A stretch of 64,000 bases of DNA from Siansivirga zeaxanthinifaciens CC-SAMT-1 (GCF_000941055.1 NZ_CP007202.1:3022437-3086436); one strand, 5' to 3'; positions 1 to 10,800 are shown, numbered from the stretch's first letter. The notes: generated by a model not told the origin, from the sequence alone. Made by a program: numbers and translations.

Positions 1-529
1 TACCTATAAAACAAGAATAATAATCGGAGAGAGCTTCGGGAATAGTCATTTCATCCCATCCGTTGTCTGGTGAAGCTCCCGATGGAAGCGCTGTGTTTGA
101 ACTTCCATTGAGCCAAGCCATTTCAATTTTAATGTTATCGCCATGATTAATTACATCGTGTGCATAACTACCTAATGGAACAGGTAAATTTTGATTATAG
201 TAGGTTGCCCTTTCAGGTGTTGCTGTTGTAAAACCAAGCCTTGCAGCATACTTTCCAGTAATTAGGCTTGCACGGGTAGGAGAACATAACTGATTTACAT
301 AAGCTTGGTCAAAAGCAACACCTTCTGCTACCAAACGGTCAATATTAGGAGTTTCATAATACATTAAATTTTTACTAACACCTAATGTGCGTTCGGCATA
401 AGCCTGTACATCCATATAACCAAAATCATCGGCTAATATGAATATAATGTTAGGCTTGTGTTTAGCTTTATTATTACTAGAACTAATTAAAGTTATTAAA
501 ACAACAAATACAAATAGATAAAATCTCAT
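1..529 (-). CDS. Sulfatase, S1 family (partial, C-terminus beyond window)
   Basis: The reading frame opens with an ATG at 529 and runs without a stop off the left edge, giving 176 residues. A short hydrophobic N-terminus (about residues 1-18) suggests export. Residues 26-36 carry the alkaline-phosphatase-like metal-site start (PNIIFILADDFG, paired Asp at 34-35), and residues 82-86 read CSPTR, the C-x-P-x-R signature in which Cys82 is converted to formylglycine in S1 arylsulfatases. The family removes sulfate esters from carbohydrates; in a rhamnose-directed PUL, a sulfated rhamnose or oligosaccharide is the likely substrate (inference). The subfamily cannot be set from the N-terminal third. 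It follows the GH39-like gene with a 489-bp gap holding only a half match to the locus operator (711-729), so it may have its own promoter. Confidence 0.9.
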   Translation of the reverse strand, partial: MRFYLFVFVVLITLISSSNNKAKHKPNIIFILADDFGYMDVQAYAERTLGVSKNLMYYETPNIDRLVAEGVAFDQAYVNQLCSPTRASLITGKYAARLGFTTATPERATYYNQNLPVPLGSYAHDVINHGDNIKIEMAWLNGSSNTALPSGASPDNGWDEMTIPEALSDYYSCFIG

Positions 530-1018
530 AATGTGTTTATTTAAATTATGTTTACTAGTAAAATTAGGTAATTTATTTTGGCTCTGTTTATTTTAAAACT
601 TTATCTTTTTTAACATTTGAACATGATATGGACTAAAATGTAAGTATTTGGCAAATTAATACTTATTATTATAAAATGATGATAAATTAAGTACAATCGA
701 CTTACCTCCAACTTCCTGTTTTTGCTTTAATTGATTTATTGGTTTTCAGTTTATTATTTGGTGTTCTAGAACCAACTAAAAGACATAATAAAGGGCCTAA
801 AAAATATTACTGGTTTTGATTTTAATTTATTTTCATTTAAATTTTATGTTAGAATATGCATTGGGCATACCTTTTTAAATTGCTCCCATACCTATTTAAA
901 ATAAAGATATTAACCTTACAACATTGTCATGAAGGTGTTTTTCTTCAAGAAAACATATTTAACCCCCTGTTTAAATTTAAAATCCTTTATATGTGTCAAA
1001 AAGACAGTTGCCTAGACA
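530..1018. other. Intergenic region, no convincing gene
   Basis: This 489-bp AT-rich stretch lies between the GH39-like stop and the sulfatase start. A single half-match to the locus operator (TTCCTG at 713-718, without a good second half) is visible. A minus-strand frame ending at 702 encodes a short basic peptide (GSRTPNNKLKTNKS) that looks protein-like, but it has no start and no recognised relative. No RNA gene or terminator was seen. Confidence 0.5.
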
Positions 1019-2683
1019 TTAATCTTCAAAAACACCATATCTAAATTCAAATTTTTCGAAAGCAAAAGACCCTATTTTTGTATCCACATTAACTTCAGAT
1101 CCAGACTTCCCATCACTACGCGCAGTGGTAGTAACACTTTTCCATTTCGTAAATAAATGTGGGTTTGGATTTTCATAATTTTTATAGGCTTTATATCCTT
1201 CAGGTGTTAATATACGATTTGCAGCTCCTTTATTATCGAAACCACTTTTTACAAAATTCGAGTTGTTTACTAAAAAATTTTGAAGTTTATTATTCTCTTT
1301 TCCGTAAGATTTACTTCTGTAATACAGCGTAGTTCCTACTGGAAATGCAGTAAAGAATGAAACATTTACTGCTTCACTTTCTATATAGTTAATTGATTGA
1401 CTATTGTAATTATAAATTAAAACGTCATACTCGTTTTGAGTTTCATCTTTAGCAAAAATAGCATCCAACTCGTTGGTAGCTGTATTTGGATTTCCGGTTA
1501 TACTAGTTTCATAACGAACCATACCCAACATAGACTTTATCTCTTTAATGCCTTCAGGATCTTCACTACCTATTCCATTTGCCCACCTGTAAATATATTT
1601 TAACCCTTTGCTATTATATTTATAAAACATGTTGGACAAAACCAATTCTACAATGTCTCTATGTGTAGTTTCACAAGTAATTAGCACACCTCTTCCATCT
1701 GCTCCATTCATAGTGGTTACCGTGCTATATTCCATGAGATCTATTGTTGTGTTAGCATTCCATTTTGGATTACTAATAAGGGGCGCGAAACTTTTAGCAT
1801 ACTTGTCTCGCATGTTCCTTGAGCTACTGTCCCCAATTTTAATGTAATCTGAAAGCCCCCAAAAGTCACATTTTACATTATTCGCAAAGTTATAATCTAT
1901 GAGGTCTTCTATAAAGGACGCAAAAGGTTCGCCTTTGTAATTTAACATCTTTCCTGTTTTAAGAAAACCATGTTCTCTAGTATGCAAACCTACTATGGCA
2001 TTTGGTAAAACAGATCTTACGGCACTTTCAGTATTTGCAAAATGTTCTATAAAGTCTTGTTTGGTACCATACCAATGTTCTGGCGTTTCTATTTCAGAAC
2101 CTACTCTAAAACGCCATGACAAAACTTTTTCTTTACCATAGGTCTCAACCAACTTAACCATCAAAGCTTTTATAAAATCATGATAGGCCCGTTTATCAGC
2201 TGGTGGGAGGGAGTTACCATATTTAGACATTCTTTCATTTTCACGAAAATTAATATTATCTCTTGTACCAGTTGGAATGAATTTGTAACCATGTTGAAAT
2301 GCCCATGGTGGTTGATCTAAAGCAATTTGAAAAATTTCTGTCTTTGAATTAATTAGTTTATCTAACCTTTCAATAAGAGGTTCCCATCTGTAAACGTAAA
2401 CGTTATTAATTGAGTCGTACAAACATGGATCAAAATCCAAATCCATATAAGGAACTCCATTTACAACTTTTATTATCCCTTCAATCATCCTAACAATGTT
2501 CATCTTAAGTCCAGGTCGAATAGTAGACCCATTTCTTGGGCTTATTCTATTAGCAGCATTCCAAACATCATGAATTGGAAATTTCCTTTTACTTTCACTT
2601 GTAAAATCTGTAGAAAATTTTACTTGTGCTTGTATAGAAATTGAAATTATAAACCACAAAAAAGAAAGAACAATAATTTTCAT
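1019..2683 (-). CDS. Secreted glycoside hydrolase, GH39-like (clan GH-A)
   Basis: The start is placed at the ATG at 2683, because the 16 upstream codons begin with TTG and precede a clean signal peptide (MKIIVLSFLWFIISISIQAQ). The mature protein is about 535 residues, typical of a one-domain TIM-barrel hydrolase. Glu197 in GSEIETPEHW sits where clan GH-A enzymes carry the acid/base, and Glu318 in IDLMEYSTV fits the nucleophile strand; both assignments are by pattern only. GH39 members cleave beta-xylosides, alpha-iduronides or related links, and a GH39 is known from the Formosa ulvan PUL, which matches the neighbours. There is no T9SS tail, so a periplasmic location is likely. The direct-repeat operator ends 51 bp upstream of the start, so the gene appears to be the first gene of its own unit. 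A different clan-A family is possible. Confidence 0.6.
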   Translation of the reverse strand: MKIIVLSFLWFIISISIQAQVKFSTDFTSESKRKFPIHDVWNAANRISPRNGSTIRPGLKMNIVRMIEGIIKVVNGVPYMDLDFDPCLYDSINNVYVYRWEPLIERLDKLINSKTEIFQIALDQPPWAFQHGYKFIPTGTRDNINFRENERMSKYGNSLPPADKRAYHDFIKALMVKLVETYGKEKVLSWRFRVGSEIETPEHWYGTKQDFIEHFANTESAVRSVLPNAIVGLHTREHGFLKTGKMLNYKGEPFASFIEDLIDYNFANNVKCDFWGLSDYIKIGDSSSRNMRDKYAKSFAPLISNPKWNANTTIDLMEYSTVTTMNGADGRGVLITCETTHRDIVELVLSNMFYKYNSKGLKYIYRWANGIGSEDPEGIKEIKSMLGMVRYETSITGNPNTATNELDAIFAKDETQNEYDVLIYNYNSQSINYIESEAVNVSFFTAFPVGTTLYYRSKSYGKENNKLQNFLVNNSNFVKSGFDNKGAANRILTPEGYKAYKNYENPNPHLFTKWKSVTTTARSDGKSGSEVNVDTKIGSFAFEKFEFRYGVFED

Positions 2684-2734
2684 ATATAAAAAAATCAAGT
2701 ACAAAAGATAATATATTAAATAAAAAAACAATTG

Positions 2735-2753
2735 ATACCCTGTATTGTCCTGT
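2735..2753 (-). promoter_or_regulatory. Direct-repeat operator copy 1 (GH39-like gene)
   Basis: Plus-strand text ATACCCTGTATTGTCCTGT aligns to the locus repeat, with half-sites CCCTG and TCCTG 10 bp apart. It lies 51 bp before the GH39-like ATG, inside the far end of the decayed rhaT sequence. HTCS binding is inferred. Confidence 0.7.
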
Positions 2754-2756
2754 ATA

Positions 2757-3320
2757 CTCCTTATTTATTTTAAAATTTAAGGTTAGAATTATTGTTGATA
2801 TATGTAATATCTAGAAACTGGCTCCATTATCCAATATACTTAAGCCCATACCATAAAAGAGGAATTGTAAAAACCAAATGGTTAATACAATTGCTTAATA
2901 CATTACATTTTTAATAAGAGGCGTATTGGTATTTGGAAATTCTTTATATCATTTATTTTTAATAAGCCCTATTGTTGTCTAAAGCACATTTGTTGTTAAA
3001 TTGCCAAAAATAATCAACAAAAAAGCCACATTTTTTCGGCAAATAAGTGCTCATAGCCAGCGGCAACGGCAACATCTAGTAAAGGCTTCCTACTTTAATT
3101 ACGAAGCTTAAAACTGAGCTTAAAATTCCTGAAAGAATGGCAACAACCAACCCTTTAACTAAATTAAACTCTAAAACACTTTTTTCTTTTCTTCTTTAGA
3201 TAGTTCCTTTTCCTCAATCATTCCCGTTTTACCTAAAAGCGCAATACCAAAAAAGCAATCCAAAACACCAAGCAATACAATTTATTTAATCCTAACAGAA
3301 TCGTGTTTAACAAATGTTAG
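2757..3320 (-). pseudogene. rhaT: rhaT remnant, C-terminal two thirds (L-rhamnose/H+ symporter)
   Basis: No open frame survives, but translating all three minus frames gives a collinear series of RhaT-like pieces. From 3281: IVLLGVLDCFFGIALLGKTG, then EEKELSKEEKKK. After a frameshift near 3177: LEFNLVKGLVVAILSGILSS, which matches the E. coli RhaT stretch [20 protein letters not shown]. Then a segment ending near 3014, then NLTTNVL with a stop, then IKNVMY, stop, AIVLTIWFLQFLFYGMGLSI, and finally a stop at the place of a conserved Trp (F-stop-ILHIS for SWMLHMS). At least two frameshifts and four stops are present. The N-terminal end lies on the far side of the GH78 gene at 6300-6407, so the permease gene has been split and has lost about 100 codons. 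Homology is recalled from memory of the family, not from a search. Confidence 0.8.
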
Positions 3321-3402
3321 TTAATTAATCATTCTTAATTGTTTAAGTTTATTATCTCTTAATATAAGATTAAACTAAAAACATATTATAATAAATAATG
3401 TT

Positions 3403-6153
3403 TCATATTTTAATACTAAACATATATTCTCCAGAATTAATAGTCTCAATCCTTCCAGGTAATACCACTTTGGCTTGACAGTTAGTAGGTACCACGACCT
3501 TATATTCGTAGGTTCTATTTCCAGTTTTTTTCCATTCTGCTTCTATTTCACCATAAATTGAATTATAACTGGCTTTGGCAAAATCCATTGTTTGAATGAA
3601 ATTTGGCTTGAAAAGTATTTTCTGAAATCCTTGTCCGTTTGGATCTGTATTAATACCGGCCATATGTCGGTAAAAGAAATTATCTACAGCTCCCATAAAA
3701 TGATGAATATTCGAAGATGTAAACTTATAACCTTCAGGCAAAGTAGTTGCGCCTTCTTTAATCATCCAGCCAAACGAAGGCCAAGTTTTGTCAACAACTA
3801 CCTCATGCATTAAATCGGCATAGCCATTTTTTGGAAAGTATTCGTAAGCCGAGTGTACTGTAAATACACCTCCCCACAAATGATTCGATTTATCAATTAC
3901 TATATTATCAATCACTTTTTTCTCTAATTGCGCACGGTATTTTTCAGGCACTATATCGTAATTCAATGCTAAAATGTTTACTACCGGTAAAAACTCGCTG
4001 AATGGTTTCAATCCTGCATACTCCACTTTCTTTTCGTCGAAAGCCCATTTCTGTATTCCATTGTGCATACGGACAATTAAAGCATCAAGATGTTTTTTAT
4101 CCGCTTTTTTGCCCAGTTTTTCGGCCATAACTGCCATGCGTTTCATTACTAAATAAAAATTCATGGAAGCTATCACTTCATTTCCTCCCGGTTTTCCTTG
4201 TTCTTTATAGGTAGCATCATAAGGTGGCACCCAGTCGTTGTAAGCTTCACTGAACATGCCATCTTTTTCTTTAGAATTATTATTTTTCCATGAAAAATTA
4301 ACCCACAGCATCATTTTATCCCAGTATTTCTCGAACAAACGGGTATCACCATAATAATTATACATATACCAAGGTAGATGAACTGCAGCCGATGACCAAA
4401 GCGTAGAATTCCCATTCCTATACTCATTGGCAGGAGCAATAGCTGACATGCCTCCCAATGCATCTTGCGTATCAAAAATATCACGCGTGAATTTGGTTAT
4501 TAAAGCCGCTAAATCGTAATTGGCCATTCCGTATTCCATACCTGTTACGGCATCACCTAACCAACCGTTTTTTTCGCGATGCGGACAATCTGTAGGAATA
4601 CTATGTAAATTATATATGAGTGATTTACGGCAAATTTCATGTACCGCATTAATTGTTTTGTCTGAAGAATAAAATTGACCTACTCGAGGGACATCGGAGT
4701 GTACTTCGCATATTTCCACGTCTTCAATATCTAGTTTCACCTTTTCTAAACCTACTACTTGAAAGTACCTGAATCCTTTATACGAAAATTTACATTCTGC
4801 GTATTCTACTTTATCTCCTTTAGCTATATAGGCCATTTGTTGAGCTGCTCCGGGTTGATGAATAGTTGATGGCTCTACATTCTCTCCAAAATAAACAAGT
4901 ATTCGTTGTCCTTTTTTTGCACCTTCAATTCGTAATCGTACCCAGCCAGATAGGTTTGTTCCTGCGTCGAACCATGTTCCATAATTACCTTTGTACATCG
5001 TTTTTACAGGATGAAAAGTATTAGTAACACGTATTGGCTGACACAGTTGTGATATTAACTTTCCGCCTGGAGATGGAGCAGGTTTTACATTTTCCCAAGT
5101 TGAGTCGTCAAAAGAAGCCATATTCCAATCCTTAATCTCTTTGGTAGCATCATAAATTTCTCCCATATGTGGACCATCGTAAACAACTGGTCCTCCGGTA
5201 ATCTTCCAACTTAAATCACTTATAACATCTTTTGAAGTTCCATCGGTGTACTCTATTTTAATGCGACACATCAATTTGGGTTGCCCTACATACCCGTTTT
5301 TTTTATAAAAACCCCAATGATCATATGCTAGTTGACCGTAAAACCCTCTGCCCAACATAATGCCAACAGCATTATTGCCCGAAATAATTTCTTTGCTAAT
5401 ATCGTGTGTTGCATACAAAATAGTTTTTCTATAATCGGTCCAACCTGGATCTAAAACCTGATTACCAATTTTTTTACCATTAACATACAATTCGTAATAA
5501 CCAATTCCGCTAATAAAAGCTCGAGCACTTTTCACTTTTTTATCTGCATTAAACTTTTTTCGCAAAAGTGGTGCTGGGTCGTAAGGCGAGTCGTGGTAGA
5601 AATTGTAGCGTTCCCAGAGATTCATACGAGCACCAAAATAACTTGGTAAACGAAACTCTGTACATTGGGATTCAATTTCTTTTTTGCGCCACCATTCTTT
5701 AACCCATTCATCTTGGTTGCGCCATGCAATCCATTGAGCATCTTTCCAATCATCAACTGAAAACAGTCCTGTTGAGAATGTTGCTGGCTCGCTCCATTCT
5801 GATACTTTTTTGTTTTTATCCCAGACTCTTACTTTCCAAAAATATGCCGTAGCAGGATTAAGTTTTCTGCCCTTGTAAACAATCTGAATACTCTGTGAAC
5901 TAGTTACTTTTTTCGAATCATAAACATCACCTATATTCTTATCAATATTATCTTTTGAACTTGCAACAATAATTTGATAAGCAGTTTGATATTGCACATT
6001 TTCGGTAGATTTTAATTGCCAAAATAAACGTGGGTTTTGCATGTCGATACCTTCTGGATTTGTAAGGTATTCGCATTTTAAATCGATGGGGTGTATTTGT
6101 GCAACTATATCAACTGAAAATAAAATGAAAAATGATAAAATTAAGTGTTTCAT
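3403..6153 (-). CDS. Alpha-L-rhamnosidase, GH78
   Basis: The 916-residue protein has a signal peptide (MKHLILSFFILFSVDIVAQ) and no T9SS tail, pointing to the periplasm. Order of parts: an FnIII-like N-terminal beta domain (about 20-130), the rhamnosidase N-domain with GYYELYVNGKKIG (about 210-330), a concanavalin-like beta domain (about 340-450), the (alpha/alpha)6 catalytic barrel (about 460-810) and a C-terminal beta domain. The GH78 hallmark DCPHREKNGWLGD is at 522-534; Asp522 and Glu527 are in the region that holds catalytic acids in this family. The enzyme inverts and releases terminal alpha-L-rhamnose. It sits exactly where the middle of rhaT is missing, with rhaT fragments on both sides. 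It has no direct-repeat operator upstream. It may be transcribed from the isomerase operon or from an unseen promoter in 6154-6299. Confidence 0.93.
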   Translation of the reverse strand: MKHLILSFFILFSVDIVAQIHPIDLKCEYLTNPEGIDMQNPRLFWQLKSTENVQYQTAYQIIVASSKDNIDKNIGDVYDSKKVTSSQSIQIVYKGRKLNPATAYFWKVRVWDKNKKVSEWSEPATFSTGLFSVDDWKDAQWIAWRNQDEWVKEWWRKKEIESQCTEFRLPSYFGARMNLWERYNFYHDSPYDPAPLLRKKFNADKKVKSARAFISGIGYYELYVNGKKIGNQVLDPGWTDYRKTILYATHDISKEIISGNNAVGIMLGRGFYGQLAYDHWGFYKKNGYVGQPKLMCRIKIEYTDGTSKDVISDLSWKITGGPVVYDGPHMGEIYDATKEIKDWNMASFDDSTWENVKPAPSPGGKLISQLCQPIRVTNTFHPVKTMYKGNYGTWFDAGTNLSGWVRLRIEGAKKGQRILVYFGENVEPSTIHQPGAAQQMAYIAKGDKVEYAECKFSYKGFRYFQVVGLEKVKLDIEDVEICEVHSDVPRVGQFYSSDKTINAVHEICRKSLIYNLHSIPTDCPHREKNGWLGDAVTGMEYGMANYDLAALITKFTRDIFDTQDALGGMSAIAPANEYRNGNSTLWSSAAVHLPWYMYNYYGDTRLFEKYWDKMMLWVNFSWKNNNSKEKDGMFSEAYNDWVPPYDATYKEQGKPGGNEVIASMNFYLVMKRMAVMAEKLGKKADKKHLDALIVRMHNGIQKWAFDEKKVEYAGLKPFSEFLPVVNILALNYDIVPEKYRAQLEKKVIDNIVIDKSNHLWGGVFTVHSAYEYFPKNGYADLMHEVVVDKTWPSFGWMIKEGATTLPEGYKFTSSNIHHFMGAVDNFFYRHMAGINTDPNGQGFQKILFKPNFIQTMDFAKASYNSIYGEIEAEWKKTGNRTYEYKVVVPTNCQAKVVLPGRIETINSGEYMFSIKI

Positions 6154-6299
6154 ACGATAGATTTAATTATCAATATAGAGATTATATAAGTTTGAATATT
6201 TACAATCCTTATTTTGTATACATTCTATTTTTTTTAAGTTGATGAACGAGCAAACATATGTTTTAATCCTATACGTTCTCTGGTTAAGGGTTCGGCATC

Positions 6300-6407
6300 T
6301 AATTAGGGTTGCAAATCCCATCCACTTTATTTGTTGTAAGGCATATAAAAACTACCCACGGCAACACCACCTAATGAATGAAATAACACGCCTAAAATTG
6401 CTTGCAT
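6300..6407 (-). pseudogene. rhaT: rhaT remnant, N-terminal end
   Basis: An ATG at 6407, 23 bp after the stop of the isomerase gene, starts a peptide reading MQAILGVLFHSLGG then GSFYMPYNK before a stop, followed by SGWDLQP. This is the first transmembrane helix and the FYxPYKKVKxW motif of RhaT-type L-rhamnose permeases. Recognisable similarity ends near 6300. The continuation of the gene reappears at 3320-2757 after the GH78 gene. The position directly behind the isomerase suggests rhaT was once the next gene of that operon. The overlapping plus-strand frame at 6239-6427 is a shadow. Confidence 0.78.
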
Positions 6408-6430
6408 TATGTATTAGTTTAGTTTAGTTT

Positions 6431-7840
6431 TTAGCAAATTCTAACAACTCTTAATTTCAATAAATTCCCCAATTTTTCTATTTTATTGGCAATATGCCCA
6501 ACTCCAATGGCACAATGATGTGAAGGCCCTTGTTTAGACCACTCGTTCATAAAAGCGCGTGCCCCTATTGAAAAACGGTACCGGCTGTTGGTATTTCCAA
6601 TATGCAGTACAGGACCTTCAACCGATTCGCCTTCAGCAACTAATAAAAAGACATCATCTTTACCTTCTACCACTGAAAGTAAGGTAACTGGACCGTGCTT
6701 AACCGTCATTTGAATAGACAAGCCTTTACCTGGTTTTCCGTGATATACTGGAAGGGGTACTAACTGAACTTTTCCTTCGGCAATGGCGAAATGAGCAGGA
6801 CCATCGTGCCCCAACATTACAATATCATCATTGAAATCCATGGCATAAAACTCTGAGAAAGAGCCGCCAACACCAAAAGCATCCATAATTTTCATAGCTT
6901 GGGCATTCTTCACTTCATACTCACCAGCCACAGGCACATTTTTTCCGGTAAGCAACGTATTTCCTGCAATTATGGAAGTTACCATATTTTCGTATTCATT
7001 GCCCGATTCGCCTTCATAATAATAGGCTAAAGAACCTAGGTTATGATTTTGAACTAATTTATCAAGCGCGACGGATGTTTTTGCTGCGCGAATCAATTCT
7101 GCTTCTTCACATTCTGCAACAACCTCAAACGCGTTGTGAAATTCTTGAATTTTTGTTTTAATCTCTGTTTCAGTTACCTCGTCTCTATATTTTTTTACTT
7201 CGCACATTTCAACAATCTCTATGTGTGTGCCAAATGCGGCCGATTGTTTTGTTAAATCGGAATACACATCTAGCATACCGCAGTAGTAATGCCCTAAAAC
7301 GCCCAATCTATTGTTATTCATTACTGAAGCTACATTCGCAGCATCAATCCAATCTTGAATATCATCCCAAACAGCTTGTTCGCCTAAATAGCCTGTTACA
7401 AATTCGTAATCTAATCCGGTGCGGTTAAATACGTTTGCAATTTCGGGAACAGAACAAGCTTGACAATGTGCTAGCCATTCGCCCGTCATTAATCCACGAT
7501 CGCCCATTTTATTGAAATTTTCATAATCAATAGCAGCAACTGGTTGGATATTCAGGATCACAATGGGACATTTTAGTTTTTGAACAACTGGTAAAACAGT
7601 GGATGATAACGCGTATGTTGAAATATACAAAAACACCATATCCACATCGTTTTTCTTGAGTACATCAGCGGCTTCTCTTGCTTTTATGGGCGAATCAATC
7701 AAGCCGACATTTACAACCTCTGCGCCAAATTCGCTCATTTTATCGGCTATCTGATTTTGATAACTTTCTAACCGCTCGAATAGGCCCTTAAATTGTGGCC
7801 AATAGGTATCTAATCCAATGCCATATAATCCTAGTTTCAT
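6431..7840 (-). CDS. Sugar isomerase, L-arabinose/L-fucose isomerase superfamily
   Basis: The 469-residue protein has no signal peptide and is cytoplasmic. The N-terminal half alternates helices and strands in the manner of this superfamily (MKLGLYGIGLDTYW, then VDMVFLYISTYALSS). The C-terminal half holds acidic residues in YYYEGESGNEYE (about 272-283), the GHDGPAH segment, HGPVTLLSVVEGKD, and GPSHHCAIGVGHI near residue 445, which resembles the AraA C-terminal histidine motif. These enzymes interconvert aldoses and ketoses using Mn2+. True L-rhamnose isomerase belongs to another fold, so the substrate is open; a deoxy-sugar or pentose from the polymer is plausible. It lies 14 bp downstream of the second GH78 and just upstream of the rhaT remnant, so it was probably part of a rhamnose uptake and catabolism operon. 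Confidence 0.75.
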   Translation of the reverse strand: MKLGLYGIGLDTYWPQFKGLFERLESYQNQIADKMSEFGAEVVNVGLIDSPIKAREAADVLKKNDVDMVFLYISTYALSSTVLPVVQKLKCPIVILNIQPVAAIDYENFNKMGDRGLMTGEWLAHCQACSVPEIANVFNRTGLDYEFVTGYLGEQAVWDDIQDWIDAANVASVMNNNRLGVLGHYYCGMLDVYSDLTKQSAAFGTHIEIVEMCEVKKYRDEVTETEIKTKIQEFHNAFEVVAECEEAELIRAAKTSVALDKLVQNHNLGSLAYYYEGESGNEYENMVTSIIAGNTLLTGKNVPVAGEYEVKNAQAMKIMDAFGVGGSFSEFYAMDFNDDIVMLGHDGPAHFAIAEGKVQLVPLPVYHGKPGKGLSIQMTVKHGPVTLLSVVEGKDDVFLLVAEGESVEGPVLHIGNTNSRYRFSIGARAFMNEWSKQGPSHHCAIGVGHIANKIEKLGNLLKLRVVRIC

Positions 7841-7854
7841 TTTGTTTTTTATCT

Positions 7855-10800
7855 TTAATTTGATTGATATATTTTCAACTCTAAAATCGAAGGTGCTTTT
7901 TTAGCTTCAGCAATAAAAATTCTACATTTTGAAGCTGTAACAGACTCAAAGCTATGCGTTTTATTAGCTCCACAAGTTCTGTCGCTTACAAGGTCATTCC
8001 ATCTATTTTTATCCCAATATTGTATTTTGTATGCTGAAATATGATTTTCAAATTCATCAATAATCACTTTATTAAAAGTCTGTGGTTTTATCCATTCCAC
8101 CTCTAAATATTGATTATTTAAGTCGTTAGCCAACCAACGTGTTTCATTGTTTTCATCGTTTGCTTTAAATGCTTCAAAACCTGGTAATTTTTCGGTTTCA
8201 ATAAACATCGTTGAAGCATTGATTCTGCCTAAAGTTGCTAAATTTTTTGAAGTTCCTAATGGTTCTGGATAGGTTACTTTTGGAAGTTCATTTACTTTAA
8301 AATCATAAACACCAGATGCTACATTATAAATGACATAATTTCCAACAGCATCACTTTTTTCAGAACCTACATAGTTAACGCCTTTAACTTTTTCTACTAA
8401 ATTATCACCTTCAAAAACAACCTCTTTTGAAGTTGCTGGTAAATAAATAATTGCATTTGTATTTACTGGAATTTCAATATGGAATGTTGCGCCTTTATCT
8501 TGTTTTTTCCAATTAACCACCACATGACCATACATCGATTGGTATTCGGTATTAGCAAAGGTTAAATCACCAACTAAAGCTGGTTTTATTACCATGTTTT
8601 GCATACCCAAGCTTACTGAATTTGGTCTAATTCCGCCAAATCCTTTAATAAAATAGCCTCCAATTCCGGTATAACACGTATGAATTTGACTATTACCTAC
8701 GGCAGACCAACGTTCTGGCCATACCGTTTTCCCTTGTTCTATAAAATAGCCATAACTTGGGTGGTGCTTATCTTGAAGCAACTCATAAATTAAATCCATG
8801 CGTTCTCCCGACTCGATAAAATAACGCGTGTACAGTGCTTGACCTGAGCTACCGGTATCGTAATACGGAAATTTATAAAGAACGTTATCTACTAAATTAT
8901 CATAGACTTTTTGTTTTTCAGACTCAGGAGTTACCCCTGCCAATAAAGCAAAGGCTTGATTAACTTGCTGGCCATTACCATATTGTCCGGTTTCAGCATT
9001 GTAAGTCATTTTATGCGTTGCTTCCCGCTGTACTTTTAAACGATTGGCATAGATTTTGGCATCTTCGGTTTTACCTAATTCTAAAGCCATTTTCTCTGCA
9101 TTATCGAGCATTACCGCATAAATACAATTGTTAAAATGAATGGCTTCGGGTGAGTTACTGCTGGTCCAGAAATTACCTCGTGGCGTACACCAATCGCCTA
9201 AACCTGGAAATTCTCTGGCGCCTTGCTCGCCCGTTATTAATGCACCGCCTGTTTCGAAATTAGAATTTTGATACATCCAAGTCATCCATTTTTGCATAGA
9301 CTCGTAATTGTCTTCCAGTACTTTTTTGTCACCCAACATTCTGTAGGTTTCCCAAACTGTTAACGGGCTATTGGCTTTCCACATTAAAAAAGGACGGTCA
9401 TTTTCATTTACAATACCACGAATCTGTCCGTCAGGCAACTGCGCATCGCGGGTATATTGAAGATACTGATCCATGTAGGCCCCACTTTCAAAATTGGGTA
9501 ACGCATCACCATACATTGCGGCCACAGTGACTTCTCCCCAACCGCGTCGTTCTCGATGCGGGCAATCGACCAAAATACCATCCATGGTATTTGCGATGTA
9601 GGTATCTAAATTAATCTTATAAATTTTGTTGAGTAGTTCGCTTGAAGAATGGAACTTACTAATAATTTTACGGTCGTTAGTAACTACAAAACCTTTTACA
9701 TCGGTCAAACTCGGTTCGTAATTTAAACCGTAAACGGTAATCCAGCGCCCACCGGCTACATTAAATCGGTTTGTAAAGGTGCCTTTGCCCGACTTCCCAA
9801 AAATGTATTTGCTTTTTTGCTTCCAATTAGAACGCACATCTGCTACATCGCTAATTTCAAATAAAATAGAATCGCCTTCTTTACCTTGAAACAAGTCCAT
9901 TTCAAAAAAACCAGTATAGTTTTCGCCCATATCAACTCGATACGTACCGTCTTCATTTTTAGAGATGGCCATGGGTTTGATTTCTCTAAACTTAACTTGA
10001 GGCTCTACCATTTGCGCACTCAGTTGCGCGGTAATTGGGCTGAATTTTCTATTTTGAAATTTATCTTTCCCTATAAGTTTATCTTCTTTAACTTCAACCG
10101 AATCATTGATTGCTTCGAGTGATGCATTTAATTTTTCAGCATTGTAAATATGGGCATTTTCCCAATTGGCATCATTGTAAGTAACGGTATTCCAGTCGTC
10201 TTCCTTTAATCTATCATCTATGGTTTCACCTCCAAAATCTAAAATATCCCAATCGCCGTAATAAGAACTATGGCTTTTTTTGCATTTCCAAGTATCATCG
10301 GTTGCTAAAATTATTTGTTCCTTAATTGTTGTGATATTGGCTTGCGCTTTAAACACAAATGGTGGATTACGATACTCAGAAATACGGTCCCATCGTGCCC
10401 AACCTGCTGCGTGCCAAATAGCAATGACATTATCCCCTTTGTTTAAGAATTCCGCAATATCATAGGTTAAATAAGGAATGCGTTTTTTCATGTATGATGA
10501 AACTGGATTAATCACATTTTCGGTTACTTTTTGTCCGTTAACATACAATTCATGATAGCCAAAAGAAGCAACATATACGAACGCTGAAGTAGCTTTTTCA
10601 TTGATTTTAAAGGTTTTCCGATACCAATTATGGTCCGTTTTTTTTTGGTCGAGTTTGTGAATCCAATCACCTTTCCAATCGGAAGCATTTAAAAGCCCCA
10701 TGGAAAATGTAGCGGGTTCGCTCCAATGAGATGCCATACCAGTAGCATCCCAAACCTTAACTTTCCAGAAATATTGGTTAGTTGAGACTAAAGGAATGCC

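Noticed and set aside
702-790. Minus-strand peptide GSRTPNNKLKTNKS as a gene end
   Set aside because: No start codon, no recognised family, and upstream sequence is broken; kept only as a remark in the intergenic entry.
2684-2731. Upstream TTG start for the GH39-like gene
   Set aside because: It would add 16 hydrophobic residues in front of an already complete signal peptide; the ATG at 2683 is better.
6239-6427. Plus-strand 62-residue reading frame
   Set aside because: It is antisense to the rhaT N-terminal remnant, which explains its openness.
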